This document shows, piece by piece, positions 46,803 through 56,708 of a DNA stretch of 64,000 bases. Within the stretch, counting starts at the first letter, position 1; the number at the start of each line of letters is the position of its first letter. The notes beneath the pieces are model-generated. The model ran no database searches and was not told where the DNA came from. It saw nothing but the letters and a program-made list of their open reading frames with translations. Origin of the DNA: Bacteroidota bacterium (GTDB lineage Bacteria > Bacteroidota > Bacteroidia > AKYH767-A > OLB10). The stretch lies in the NCBI GenBank assembly GCA_016714535.1, contig JADKDR010000002.1:496001-560000 (forward strand). The letters run 5' to 3'. The translations under genes were made by a program, and so were the position numbers.

Positions 46803-47205
46803 TCAGTCGTAAAACTCAAACAAGTATTTGTCTTCATAAGCAACATCAAAATCATTTAACATTTTTAAATATTCCTTCTTAAAAGTTTTTGCCCTATGAT
46901 GTTCTTCCTGATTCATAATGTATTTGATTACAATGTCTCTTTGGCTTTTAGAAAATGAAAAAGCACCATATCCTGATTGCCATTGAAATTTACTTTTAAT
47001 AAAACGTTGGTCATTTACCCCAATGTCATTAAGTTAAGCCCTCCGCGCACCCTGAATCCCTAAAGGGAGCCAGTCCGTTGTAACGAAACCTGCGTGGAGG
47101 CGCCCTTTAGGGCTACGGGTGAGCGCAGGCAATTGGATTTAATTCCTTAACTTAATGACATTGTCATTTACCCATCCGCTACTATTTGCTTTTACGGAAC
47201 TCATA
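46803..47205 (-). pseudogene. REP-associated tyrosine transposase (RAYT, IS200/IS605-like) remnant
   Basis: On the minus strand, joining both sides of the 143-bp insert, I read SDFMSSVKANSSGWVND then QRFIKSKFQWQSGYGAFSFS then IKYIMNQEEHHRAKTFK and EYLKMLNDFDVAYEDKYLF, with a stop at 46803. This is the C-terminal half of Y1 transposases of the REP-associated type; the Tyr of YIMNQ..HH is the expected catalytic Tyr. The N-terminal part with the HUH histidines is missing: similarity ends where the TPR gene begins. The insertion at 47021 splits the codon series at WVND/QRF. Confidence 0.8.
47021..47163. mobile_element. 143-bp MITE-like element with 18-bp inverted repeats and target duplication
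   Basis: Ends are CAATGTCATTAAGTTAAG (47021-47038) and its exact complement (47146-47163). It is flanked by a direct repeat TCATTTACCC (47011-47020 and 47164-47173). Removing the element and one repeat restores the RAYT reading frame. The inner part has GC-rich imperfect hairpins (CCCTAAAGGG, GCCCTTTAGGGC). Confidence 0.85.
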
Positions 47206-48728
47206 AAATCGGAAACATTTGTTGTACAGCGCATGGCTTCGCTTGTAACTTTGTTTTATTTACTAACAGTAACCCTATACGTAAAAGGCCGAATAGTCGA
47301 AAACAATAATTTTTCGAAATATGCGTGGTTTTCAGGGTCTATAATTATGGCGATGCTTGCCATGCTTTCAAAAGAAAATGCCATCACATTGCCACTTGCC
47401 ATAATAATGACAGAAATATTTTTTCTACAATCGAAAAAAACTTTTTTAATCTTGAAAGATTATCGCATAGTCGGATTGTCAATATTGTTCATCGCCATCA
47501 TTTTATTTGTTGCTTTTAGGTTTTCCTCCGGCATTTTTAATCCCCTCCCACCCGATGCCATAACCAATTTTGTTGAAATAACTCCAGCCAATTATCTGTT
47601 CACTCAGTTTAGTGTATTGTTGAAATACTTACAAATGCTTTTATTTCCTATCAATCAAAATATCGATTATGACATAACTTTATCGACAAGTTTTTTCGAA
47701 ATAAAAACCCTTATCAGTTTTATTTTACTTGCCGCTATTTTGGTTTTGGGTGTGTTATTATTTAATAAAAGCCGAATTATTTCTTTCGGTATTTTTTGGT
47801 TTTTTGTAACCATTGCTGTTGAGTCAAGCATAATTCCTATTTCCGATTTAATATTTGAACACCGCACTTATTTGCCTTCTTATGGTTTTATGTTAATACT
47901 TACTACGGCCATATTTACTTTGCTATGGCCCAAAAATAAAAACTTAGCCTTGGGCATTCTTGGACTTATAATAATTTCGAACGCTGTACTAACGTATCAA
48001 AGAAATAAAGTATGGCAAGATGAAATAACACTTTGGACAGACGCTATTAAAAAATCGCCAAATAAAGCACGGCCATATGTAATCCGGGGCAATGCGTACG
48101 AAGATCTTAATAAAATGGATGATGCCATTTTGGATTATAACAAGGCCGTTGAATTGCAGCCAAACTATACTTTGGCATTCACAAACCGCGGTTATGCACA
48201 TAAACATAAAGGAAATTGGCAAAAAGCAATACAAGATTATAACAAATCTATTTCTTTGAACCCGTTAATTGCGTTAGCGTATACCAACCGGGGTGCCTTA
48301 CACAGTGGCATAAAGCTATTGAAGACTACACTGCGGCAATATAGGTTGACAATCGATGTGCGCTTGCATATTCTAATCGTGCTATAGCATACGCTACTTT
48401 GAAGCAGTTGGACAATGTTATAGTTGACTATTCACAAGCTATAGCGATAGACACTTGCAAATCGTGTGCGAAAGAAAATAGAGGCATGTCGTACCAGTTA
48501 CGCGTAAGGATTGAGAATGCCATTGCCGATTTTACAAAAGCGATTGAACTATGTCCGGGCAATGTAAATTACTATATTAATTGTGGCCGAACTTATTTAG
48601 AGCAACGTGAGTTGAATAAAGCTATAAATGATTTCATGGTAACATTGCAATTGGAACTAAAAAATGTGAAAGCATTGATTGCGCGCGAATACGCTTATAA
48701 ACAATTGAATATTAAAACGAATTTTTAG
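47206..48728 (+). pseudogene. Membrane TPR protein, 5'-truncated, with a frame break
   Basis: Similarity to polytopic TPR proteins (TMTC/DUF1736-like layout) begins abruptly at KSETFVVQRMASLVTLFYLL; the first about 100 residues, including earlier helices, are missing. About seven membrane helices follow, then four or more TPRs (ARPYVIRGNAYEDLNKMDDA, LAFTNRGYAHKHKGNWQKAI, ALAYTNRGAL). The frame shifts near 48305 (HSG to QWHKAIEDYTAAI), with an in-frame TAG after TAAI, then continues to 48728. The ATG at 47155 lies inside the inserted element and is not native. Truncation by the RAYT segment makes this a true pseudogene. Confidence 0.75.
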
Positions 48729-48873
48729 TGCATTTTGCATTTGAATTTATACTATGAAAAATAAATTTTTCTTTTGATGCTATTTTTTTGTTTTTTGCGA
48801 TTCTAAACAGGTTGCGGCTTACAATTTAATACTAGATGTTGCAAAAATAATTTCAGAATTTTTTAAAAATTTT

Positions 48874-49755
48874 ATGTCCGATAACACCAATAAAAACCGC
48901 GAATATGCAAACTTACCTTTGCATGTATATGCAGCAGGCAAGCAACCGGGAATAGTAAAAACTTTGCTAACAATAGCCAAGGAGTTTCCTGCGGCACATT
49001 CTCTCGGGTATCGTTTTGCAAAACGAAACATAAAGGCCCGGTACACTCAAAGTATTTTAGGCATTGTTTGGGCTTTGCTTCCAAATATTGCTATTGCAGC
49101 CGTTTGGATCATTCTCAATAATAATAAGATTGTTACTGTAAGTCACACAGGAGGCAATTATGCTTTATTTGTAATCATCGGAATAATGCTTTGGGCCGTA
49201 TTTACAAAAGCTGTGCTCACCCCCTTACAAATTATTGATTCGAACCGTGGCGTGTTGGTGAAAATAAATTTTCCGCGCGAGGCATTAGTTATACTTTCAT
49301 TTTACGAAACTCTATTCAATGCTGTTATAACACTAATTGTTATCGTTGCTTCAATGATATATTTTCAAGTACCTGTATCATTTAGCTCCTTGCTATTTTT
49401 CCCCACATTATTTTTACTTAATATTATGGGATTATGTATTGGCACTTTGTTGGTTCCGGTTTCGGTTTTAAACAAAGACATAAATTTTTTATTGCCTACT
49501 TTTTTACAATTTGCCATGTACCTTACTCCTGTAGTTTATGCACAAACTACCTCCAATGGTATTTTGCAAATACTATCACTCAACCCCGTAAGTCCTGTGC
49601 TAACCATTGCACGCAATTTTCTCCTTGGCATTGATTCACCAATCAGTTGGATTCAACTAATAATTGTAACTCTTGTAACTATAGTATTATTTATTGCAGG
49701 AATAATAATACAACGCTTTGCAATGGGAATATTAATCGAAAGAATGGGAAGTTAA
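48874..49755 (+). CDS. wzm: ABC-2 type polysaccharide export permease (Wzm-like)
   Basis: 293-residue inner-membrane permease that with the next gene exports O-antigen- or capsule-like glycans. N-terminal cytosolic part with FAKRNIKARYTQSILGIVWALLPN (typical K-RY..S.LG..W..L.P motif), then about six helices ending RFAMGILIERMGS. Clean frame. Only 3 bases separate it from the ATPase gene; it opens the polysaccharide operon. Confidence 0.92.
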   Translation: MSDNTNKNREYANLPLHVYAAGKQPGIVKTLLTIAKEFPAAHSLGYRFAKRNIKARYTQSILGIVWALLPNIAIAAVWIILNNNKIVTVSHTGGNYALFVIIGIMLWAVFTKAVLTPLQIIDSNRGVLVKINFPREALVILSFYETLFNAVITLIVIVASMIYFQVPVSFSSLLFFPTLFLLNIMGLCIGTLLVPVSVLNKDINFLLPTFLQFAMYLTPVVYAQTTSNGILQILSLNPVSPVLTIARNFLLGIDSPISWIQLIIVTLVTIVLFIAGIIIQRFAMGILIERMGS

Positions 49756-49758
49756 ACT

Positions 49759-51000
49759 ATGAGTGAGAATACAGAAATATTAGTTGATGTAAAAAACGTA
49801 TCAAAAAAATTCAGCCTGAATTTGCGTACAAGTATGATGTATGGTTTAAAAGACCTTGGCAAAACTATGCTGGGCATACCATACGATTCATCGCAATTGC
49901 GCGAAAAGGAATTTTGGGCTGTAAAGGATATTAGTTTTCAATTGCGCAGAGGCGAATGCCTTGGGCTCATAGGCCGTAATGGTGCGGGCAAAAGCACCTT
50001 GCTAAAATTGTTGAATGGATTGATACGCCCCGATGAAGGATCGATAACAATGCGTGGCAAAGTTGGAGCACTTATAGAATTGGGTGCCGGATTTAATCCA
50101 CTCCTTTCGGGCCGCGAAAACGTTTATAACAATGGACAACTGTTAGGTTTTAGCAAGAAAGAAGTAGAAGAAAGATTTAACGCTATTTTGGAATTTGCCG
50201 AAATAGGAAAGTTTATTGATTCTCCTGTACAAAATTATAGTTCGGGTATGAAAGTGCGATTGGGATTTGCAATAGCTGCGCAAATGGAGACCGATATTCT
50301 ATTGATAGACGAAGTACTGGCTGTTGGTGATATGGGTTTTGTGTTGAAGTGTTTCAACAAAATGGATGTGTTGCGCAGTAAAACAGCAATGATATTTGTA
50401 ACACATGGTTTATCACAAGTATCGCGTATGTGCACCGATATATGCATTATGAATGAAGGTAAAAGTGCGTATCAATCGAGTAATGTGGCGGCAGGCATTA
50501 CAAGATACTATGAAATGTTCAAGACCCAAATAGTAAGTTTCAAGGCGAGCGATAAAGTGAGTATCGAAAAAATAACTTTATCGAGCGAAGGAAAAGAATC
50601 GACAGATGAAAAAACCCTCACTGTGGAACATGGTGCCGAACTATGTTTAAGCTTAGAATTAAATTGCATTAAACCGGTTTACAATCCAAGAATTGCTTTA
50701 ATATTTTATGATAAAGAGCAAAAAAATATTGCGGAGACACTCAACTTCGATCAACAAATTGTATTGCCTGAGGTTGAGGGATTATTAAGTATAAAAGCTG
50801 TACTGCCACAAGTTATTTTTTCGCAAGGCAATTATTCAATAACTATAGCATTAAGCGAAATTGAGAATGGTTCACGTAAAATTGTTTTTCGTCAACAATC
50901 GGCAATATATTTTAATGTGCATAGTAAGGTGCATGGCTGGGCACCTGTTCAGTTAGATTTTAATTGGGAATTGGTTTCCGGTAATGTAAATACTCCATGA
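49759..51000 (+). CDS. wzt: Polysaccharide ABC exporter ATPase (Wzt-like) with C-terminal glycan-binding domain
   Basis: 413 residues. Walker A GLIGRNGAGKSTLLK, signature NYSSGMKVRLGFAI, Walker B ILLIDEVLAVGDMGF and H-loop VTHGL. After residue 250 there is an extra domain of about 160 residues (beta-sandwich-like, ...GAELCLSLELNCIKPVYN... ) in the place of the Wzt C-terminal carbohydrate-binding domain, which in known systems recognises the finished, capped O-polysaccharide. Overlaps the aminotransferase gene by 4 bases (ATGA). Confidence 0.93.
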   Translation: MSENTEILVDVKNVSKKFSLNLRTSMMYGLKDLGKTMLGIPYDSSQLREKEFWAVKDISFQLRRGECLGLIGRNGAGKSTLLKLLNGLIRPDEGSITMRGKVGALIELGAGFNPLLSGRENVYNNGQLLGFSKKEVEERFNAILEFAEIGKFIDSPVQNYSSGMKVRLGFAIAAQMETDILLIDEVLAVGDMGFVLKCFNKMDVLRSKTAMIFVTHGLSQVSRMCTDICIMNEGKSAYQSSNVAAGITRYYEMFKTQIVSFKASDKVSIEKITLSSEGKESTDEKTLTVEHGAELCLSLELNCIKPVYNPRIALIFYDKEQKNIAETLNFDQQIVLPEVEGLLSIKAVLPQVIFSQGNYSITIALSEIENGSRKIVFRQQSAIYFNVHSKVHGWAPVQLDFNWELVSGNVNTP

Positions 51001-52070
51001 TTCCGATTACAAAACCTTTTTTACCCCCCCGCGAAGAATACATTCAATATGTGGATGATATTTGGAAACGCAATTGGTTAACCAACAACGGCCCATTGGT
51101 AAAAGAACTTGAATTAAAGCTAAAAGAGTATTTGAGTGTAAAGCACTTACTTTTTTTAGGCAATGGTACTATAGCACTGCAAATAGCAATAAAAGCTTTG
51201 GAGCTAAAAGGTGAAATTATTACCACGCCATTTAGTTATGTTGCCACCACAAGCAGTATAGTGTGGGAAGGTTGCACTCCGGTGTTTGTAGATATTGATG
51301 CCACTATGAATATCAATCCATTATTAATAGAAGCAGCAATAACAAAAAAAACTTCAGCCATACTTGCCACACATGTATACGGCAATCCCTGCGATATTGC
51401 AGCAATTACAAAGTTGGCGAAAAAATATAACCTTAAAGTTATATACGATGCAGCACATTGCTTTGGGTCGATGTATAAGGGCAAATCGGTATTCAATTAT
51501 GGCGACATCACTATAGGAAGTTTTCATGCTACAAAAATTTTTCATACCATAGAAGGAGGAGCAGTAACTACAAAAGACAAAGCATTGATAAAAAAAATGT
51601 CGCACCTGCGCAACTTTGGTCATGCCGGACCCGACAAATTTATTGGCGTTGGCATCAATGGCAAAAACTCTGAGTTTCATGCCGCAATGGGCCTCACGAA
51701 TTTAAAATATGTAGATGAAATACTGGCAAAAAGAAAGTCAGACCATCAGTTATACGACAACCATCTCCAGCACTTACAATTACAAAAGCCCCTGGTATTG
51801 AAAAACGCAGGGTATAATTATTCGTACTATCCTGTGGCATTTAAAACAGAAAAAGATTGCATGAAAGTTTTTGATGGCTTACAAAAGTACAATGTTTTTA
51901 CCCGCAGATATTTTTATCCCCTTCTATCGACACTTGATTATGTAAAACATAAAAAAATGCCCGTTGCCGATAATCTTTCGAAACGAATTTTATGCCTGCC
52001 GCTTTATTTTGAATTGTCGAAAACCGAAATCGATTTGATTTGCAAAATGATAATAAGGATATTGAAATAG
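50997..52070 (+). CDS. DegT/DnrJ/EryC1/StrS sugar aminotransferase
   Basis: 357-residue PLP enzyme that makes an amino sugar nucleotide (from a keto sugar) for the polysaccharide. N-terminal ITKPFLPPREEYIQYV, the PLP-phosphate region FLGNGTIALQIAI, and the PLP Lys in GSFHATKIFHTIEGGAV. Also DAAHCFGS. Usual length. Start ATG overlaps the Wzt stop. The sugar cannot be named. Confidence 0.93.
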   Translation: MIPITKPFLPPREEYIQYVDDIWKRNWLTNNGPLVKELELKLKEYLSVKHLLFLGNGTIALQIAIKALELKGEIITTPFSYVATTSSIVWEGCTPVFVDIDATMNINPLLIEAAITKKTSAILATHVYGNPCDIAAITKLAKKYNLKVIYDAAHCFGSMYKGKSVFNYGDITIGSFHATKIFHTIEGGAVTTKDKALIKKMSHLRNFGHAGPDKFIGVGINGKNSEFHAAMGLTNLKYVDEILAKRKSDHQLYDNHLQHLQLQKPLVLKNAGYNYSYYPVAFKTEKDCMKVFDGLQKYNVFTRRYFYPLLSTLDYVKHKKMPVADNLSKRILCLPLYFELSKTEIDLICKMIIRILK

Positions 52071-52074
52071 AGTG

Positions 52075-52770
52075 ATGAAAATTGGAATAATGCAACCGTA
52101 TTTTTTTCCGTATATTGGTTATTTTCAGTTAATAGAAGCTGTTGATGAATTTGTTTTTTACGATGATGTGCAATTTATAAATAACGGATGGATTAACCGT
52201 AACCGTATTCTAATAAATAAAGAGGCCAAAATGGTTACTGTGCCTTTGGCAAATGCCTCGTACAAAAAATTAATTAATGAAATTCCTTTGTTGCCAAAGA
52301 CAAAATATAAAATATTAACATCGATAGAATTAGCGTATAAAAAAGCGCCAAACTTTGAAACAGTTTTTCCACTCATAAGCGAAGTAATTGCTACCGACTA
52401 CAAAATGATTTCAGAACTATCTACAGCAAGCGTTATGTGTGTGTCCCAATACCTAGATTTAAAAACCCGATTTCACATCAGCTCACAATCCTTTGCTAAT
52501 TCGGCACAATTGAAAAAAGAAAATCGCCTATATGATATTTGCGCGCAAACAAAAGCTACTACTTACATAAATACAATAGGTGGCAAATCGCTGTACAATA
52601 AACAAGACTTTGCTAACAGAAATATACAATTATATTTTACTGAACCCAATGCAATAAATTACAAGCAATGGGGAAATAATTTCATACCGTGGCTTTCAAT
52701 CATCGATGTAATGATGTTTAATACCAAAGCAGAAATAAAACAAATGTTAAGCAATTATAAAATAACGTGA
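52075..52770 (+). CDS. WbqC family protein
   Basis: 231 residues, starting at ATG 52075 (a GTG sits 3 bases before). The family opening KIGIMQPYFFPYIGYFQLI is exact, then FYDDVQFINNGWINRNRIL. WbqC-like proteins occur in surface-polysaccharide loci and are thought to act in sugar modification, possibly with aminotransferases; mechanism not settled. Four bases after the aminotransferase stop and overlapping the next start (TGATG). Confidence 0.92.
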   Translation: MKIGIMQPYFFPYIGYFQLIEAVDEFVFYDDVQFINNGWINRNRILINKEAKMVTVPLANASYKKLINEIPLLPKTKYKILTSIELAYKKAPNFETVFPLISEVIATDYKMISELSTASVMCVSQYLDLKTRFHISSQSFANSAQLKKENRLYDICAQTKATTYINTIGGKSLYNKQDFANRNIQLYFTEPNAINYKQWGNNFIPWLSIIDVMMFNTKAEIKQMLSNYKIT

Positions 52771-53579
52771 TGCAAAAGATTGGCATACATAGCGTACCCC
52801 GGTCGGGCTCATCATGGTTAGCACAAATATTTAACAGTGCCCCGCAAGTAGTTGTAAAATTTCAACCATTGTTTTCTTATGCATTCAAAAACTATTTGAA
52901 TGAAAATTCTACCTCCGAAGACATCAGCAATTTTTTCGCGCAAATTTCACTTAGCGATGATGCATTTATAAATCAATCGCAGCAAAGAGATATAGGTATA
53001 TATCCAACATTTAAAAAAGATAAAAACCTTACCCATATCATTTATAAAGAAGTGAGATATCACCATATTATTAAAAACCTTTTGATGAAGGATAAAGAAA
53101 TAATATTGTTCGGGCTCATCCGCAATCCGTTTGCGGTAATAAATTCGTGGCTCAATACACCACGCGAATTTCGTAAAGATTTGGGTTGGAGCGAAGAACA
53201 AGAGTGGCTATTTGCAACAGCAAAAAACGAAAATAAAATAGAAGAGTTTTTTGGTTTTAATAAGTGGATGGAAGTTGCCCTGATGTTCGAAGAGTTGGCA
53301 GCAATATATCCCGAACGATTTTACATAATACAGTATTCTAATTTATTGGCTGACACGCATACGGAAATAAAAAAGATGTTCAACTTTGCCCGCATACCGA
53401 TGGAACAAACTACTGTTGATTTCATACAAGCATCGCGAAATAAAAATGATAATAATAAATACTCAGTTTATAAACAGCGGGCAATGGATGAAAACTGGAA
53501 AAACGAATTGAGTCCCACGATAATTTTGGGAATTGAAAAAATATTGGCTACGAAAACACAATTGCTAAAGTATTTATAA
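52770..53579 (+). CDS. Sulfotransferase family protein
   Basis: 269 residues, starting at ATG 52770. The PAPS 5'-phosphosulfate loop is visible near the N-terminus (SVPRSGSSWLAQIF), and the 3'-phosphate site region as LIRNPFAVINSWL. The rest is helical with ...FYIIQYSNLLADTHTEIKKMF. Suggests that the exported polysaccharide carries a sulfate ester, which is inference from context. Last gene of the tight block starting at 48874. Confidence 0.88.
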   Translation: MQKIGIHSVPRSGSSWLAQIFNSAPQVVVKFQPLFSYAFKNYLNENSTSEDISNFFAQISLSDDAFINQSQQRDIGIYPTFKKDKNLTHIIYKEVRYHHIIKNLLMKDKEIILFGLIRNPFAVINSWLNTPREFRKDLGWSEEQEWLFATAKNENKIEEFFGFNKWMEVALMFEELAAIYPERFYIIQYSNLLADTHTEIKKMFNFARIPMEQTTVDFIQASRNKNDNNKYSVYKQRAMDENWKNELSPTIILGIEKILATKTQLLKYL

Positions 53580-54025
53580 ATAATAGTGTTGAATCTAATT
53601 AATCAAAAAAACAAAATACATTTTATCGCAAATATGCGTAATTTTGAACAGTTAGATACTGTGGTTAACATAGCAAAAAATTCGGCATGAGTGGTCGCAA
53701 AAAATTATCGCATTATTAAAATATTAAGTATATTAGTTATAGAAATGAAATTAGCAGAAAACATTTTTTTTCAAGAATAATAAATATGGCGAAAAATGAT
53801 ATTCAAAAAATCGTTACCTAAACAGTAAAAAAAATGGTTCAACTATTTATGTCATTTGAAAAATGTATAACCACTTGTAAAATATTAAGTGCTCCAAACA
53901 AAATAAAAAATAGCAATCCTTTTGTGCTTTTTATTATTATAATGGCGAAGATCAATACATTGCAATGCTTTGATAAAAATAATTATGCCGGCAACAATAC
54001 ATGTTACATGCACTATAGAAAATAA
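53580..54025. other. Intergenic stretch, nothing recognised
   Basis: 446 AT-rich bases between the sulfotransferase and the first glycosyltransferase. A 63-codon frame at 53834 shows no coding character. A promoter for the following genes probably lies here, but I cannot fix it. Confidence 0.55.
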
Positions 54026-54910
54026 ATGATGGTAGAAATAAAAAATAAAAATACTCTGCCACCATTGGTTTCTATAGCATGCATTACGTATAACCATTCA
54101 CAATTTATTAAACAGTGTTTGGATAGTATATTAATGCAGAAAATAAATTTTACATTTGAAATTGTAATTCATGATGATGCATCGACCGATGGTACAAGGG
54201 AAATTATTGAGGAGTATGCAACACGCTATCCCGATATTATTTTTGCAATGTATCAAACCGAAAATCAATTTTCGAAAGGCGTAAGAGGTATTAATCCAAG
54301 GTTTAACTATAACCGATGCAGGGGTAACTATATAGCACTTTGTGATGGTGATGATTACTGGACCGATGAGAATAAATTGCAAAAGCAGATAGATTTTTTG
54401 CAAGCCAATCATGAATACAGTATGTGTTGCCATGATGCTTTGGTAAAACCATATTATGGAAAAGACTTTATTTATAATGATTATAAAAGCGACCTGGATT
54501 TTGAATTTGAGCAATTGATATATCAAAACCGTATACCTACGGCTTCTATTGTTTACAGGAAATTTTATATCGATCCGGAATTTTTTAATGGACTTATGGC
54601 CGGAGATTGGTTGTTGATTTTATTAAATGCCGAACGTGGCAAAATTCGCTATTTTAATAATGTAATGAGTGTTTACCGTGTTCACACCAATTCGATATGG
54701 AGCAATATGGAGCCAAACGAAATGGTTTTAAAAGGGGTAGCAGTAATGGACAAATTGAACAGGCATTTCAAATACAAATACGATACTATTTTTAAGGATG
54801 CTATACGAAAAAGGATGGAGAAATATTCACATAGCAAAAACAATAAAGGCTATTTTTGGAACATGCGAAAAAAGATAATCTTTCAAATAAAAAGGAAACT
54901 GACTTTTTAA
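54026..54910 (+). CDS. Glycosyltransferase family 2
   Basis: 294 residues, GT-A fold enzyme. VSIACITYNHSQFIKQCLDS at the N-terminus, EIVIHDDASTDGT nucleotide-binding segment, and LCDGDDYWTDENKLQKQ, where DGDD is the metal-binding DxD-like motif. The H-bearing segment FNNVMSVYRVHTNSIW is typical of the family. Transfers a sugar in polysaccharide assembly on the cytosolic side; donor unknown. Confidence 0.9.
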   Translation: MMVEIKNKNTLPPLVSIACITYNHSQFIKQCLDSILMQKINFTFEIVIHDDASTDGTREIIEEYATRYPDIIFAMYQTENQFSKGVRGINPRFNYNRCRGNYIALCDGDDYWTDENKLQKQIDFLQANHEYSMCCHDALVKPYYGKDFIYNDYKSDLDFEFEQLIYQNRIPTASIVYRKFYIDPEFFNGLMAGDWLLILLNAERGKIRYFNNVMSVYRVHTNSIWSNMEPNEMVLKGVAVMDKLNRHFKYKYDTIFKDAIRKRMEKYSHSKNNKGYFWNMRKKIIFQIKRKLTF

Positions 54911-54980
54911 GTATGCAAATGATTATCAATAATAGCTTAATAAATAAAAGTGCAACAATAAACTGTGCAAAAAGAATACG

Positions 54981-56704
54981 ATGAGAATTGCGATTTGTAA
55001 TACAATTAGAGAAGCATATTCCGAAACATTTGTGAAAGCGCAGGTAGATTTTCTGCCGGCAGCCTTGGTATTGCATGATGGTATGCCACCAACCATGGTT
55101 GATGGAAAGCTAATAAAGGCAGAAAATAAAAAAATAGCGGAATTAACAGGAGGAACAAAAGTTGCACAAGAATCATTATCGCTCGAAGATGAAATTGTGT
55201 GTTTGCTAAAACGCGAAAAAATAGATATTGTACTTGCACAATTTGGTCCCGTAGGATATTCAATCCGCGAAGTATGTAGAAAAGCTCAAATTCCTTTTGT
55301 TGTTCACTTTCATGGATATGATGCCAGCGGAAATAAACTATTGGCTGACTATGAGGAAAAATATAAACTTCTTTTTTCAGACGCCAAGGGAGTAATAGCA
55401 GTATCAAAAATAATGGCGAAAAAACTTCGCGAAATAGGATGTCCGGCAGAAAAAATTACACTCATATATTACGGACCAAATGCAAAGTTTTTTGATTTAA
55501 AACCAAAATATGACAGCGTAACTTTTTTTGGAATTGGAAGATTTGTTGATAAAAAAGCCCCCTACTTAACGTTGCTGGCTTTTGCCGAAGTGCTGAAAAA
55601 AGTGCCCGAAGCCAAATTAATATTGGGAGGTGATGGTATATTGCTAAATACATGTAAGAATATTGCAAAAGCGTTTGGTATCGAAAACAGTGTTTCGTTT
55701 CCGGGAATATTGAAGCCCGAAGAAACAATGCAACTTATGGAGAAATCATTAGCCTATGTGCAACATTCTGTAATTGCCGATACGGGCGATAGTGAGGGTA
55801 CTCCTGTGGCCGTGCTTGAAGCGGCCGCTGCCGCTTTGCCGGTTATTGCCACATACCATGGCGGTATACCCGATGTAATAATAAATAACGAAACCGGTTT
55901 TTTGCTTGAAGAGTATGATATTGCAGGAATGGCACAGGCTATGTTAACCTTGATTGATAATAAAGAAAATGCGAAAAAGCTTGGAATGGCGGGCCGCGAA
56001 CGAATAAAAAATAATTTTACCATGGATAAATACATTAGTGATATTCGAAATCTATTGAATACAACTGTTGAGAATGAAAAAGGACTATTGATTAGTCAAC
56101 TGCAACAAATTGTTGAGGAAAAGGAAGTAAAAGCTTCAGCACTGGAAGCCAATGTTCTGGAACTAAAAAAAATAATTGAAGAAAAAGAAAATAATGCGCT
56201 GGAACTAAAAAAAATAATTGAGGAAAAAGAAAATACAATTAAGCAAAAAGAAAACAATGTTATAGAATTAAAAAAGATAGTAGCAGAAAAAGAAAACACC
56301 GTTAAGAGTTTAGAAAATACAATTGAACAAAAAGAAAACAATGTTATAGAATTAAAAAGATAGTAGCAGAAAAAGAAAACACTGTTAAGAGTTTAGAAAA
56401 TACAATGGAGCAAAAAGAAAACAATGTTATAGAATTGAATAAAGTAGTAGAGGAAACAGAAAACAATGTTAAAGAATTAAATAAAGTAGTAGAGGAAAAA
56501 GAAAATACAGTAAAGACATTAGAAAATGTAATTAATGAGAAGGCAACTAAAGTCAAGCAATTAGAAACAATTATTGGCGAAAAGGAAAAAATTATTGCAT
56601 CAAAAGATATTCGAATCGAATCGATTTATGAATCCATAACTTTTAAACTTGGAAAGGTATTACTCTCTCCAATTGTTTTTGTAGTAAACTTGTTCAAAAA
56701 GTAA
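54981..56704 (+). CDS. Glycosyltransferase family 4 with long C-terminal coiled coil, one frameshift
   Basis: GT-B enzyme. N-terminal domain with ETFVKAQVDFLPAA and HFHGYDASGN; donor domain with GRFVDKKAPYL, GDGILL, and EGTPVAVLEAAAAALPVIA (E-x7-E motif). From about residue 365 a coiled coil of 14-residue units (ENNVIELKKIVAEKENTVK...) runs to a short hydrophobic end (KVLLSPIVFVVNLFK). The frame breaks near 56356: the earlier copy of the repeat has six A in TTAAAAAAGATAG and this copy five, so one A is missing. Restored length is about 574 residues. The coiled coil may act as a length ruler or scaffold for polymer synthesis (inference from other coiled-coil polysaccharide proteins). Confidence 0.88.
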
Positions 56705-56708
56705 GACG

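Noticed and set aside
46634..46855. 73-codon minus-strand frame
   Set aside because: It covers the small hairpins and the end of the RAYT remnant in another frame; no coding character.
47155..47205. ATG at 47155 as the real start of the TPR protein
   Set aside because: The codon lies in the inverted repeat of the inserted element and the next codons are transposase DNA read backwards.
53834..54025. 63-codon frame before the first glycosyltransferase
   Set aside because: No ribosome-binding context, no domain, and AT-driven composition like the rest of the spacer.
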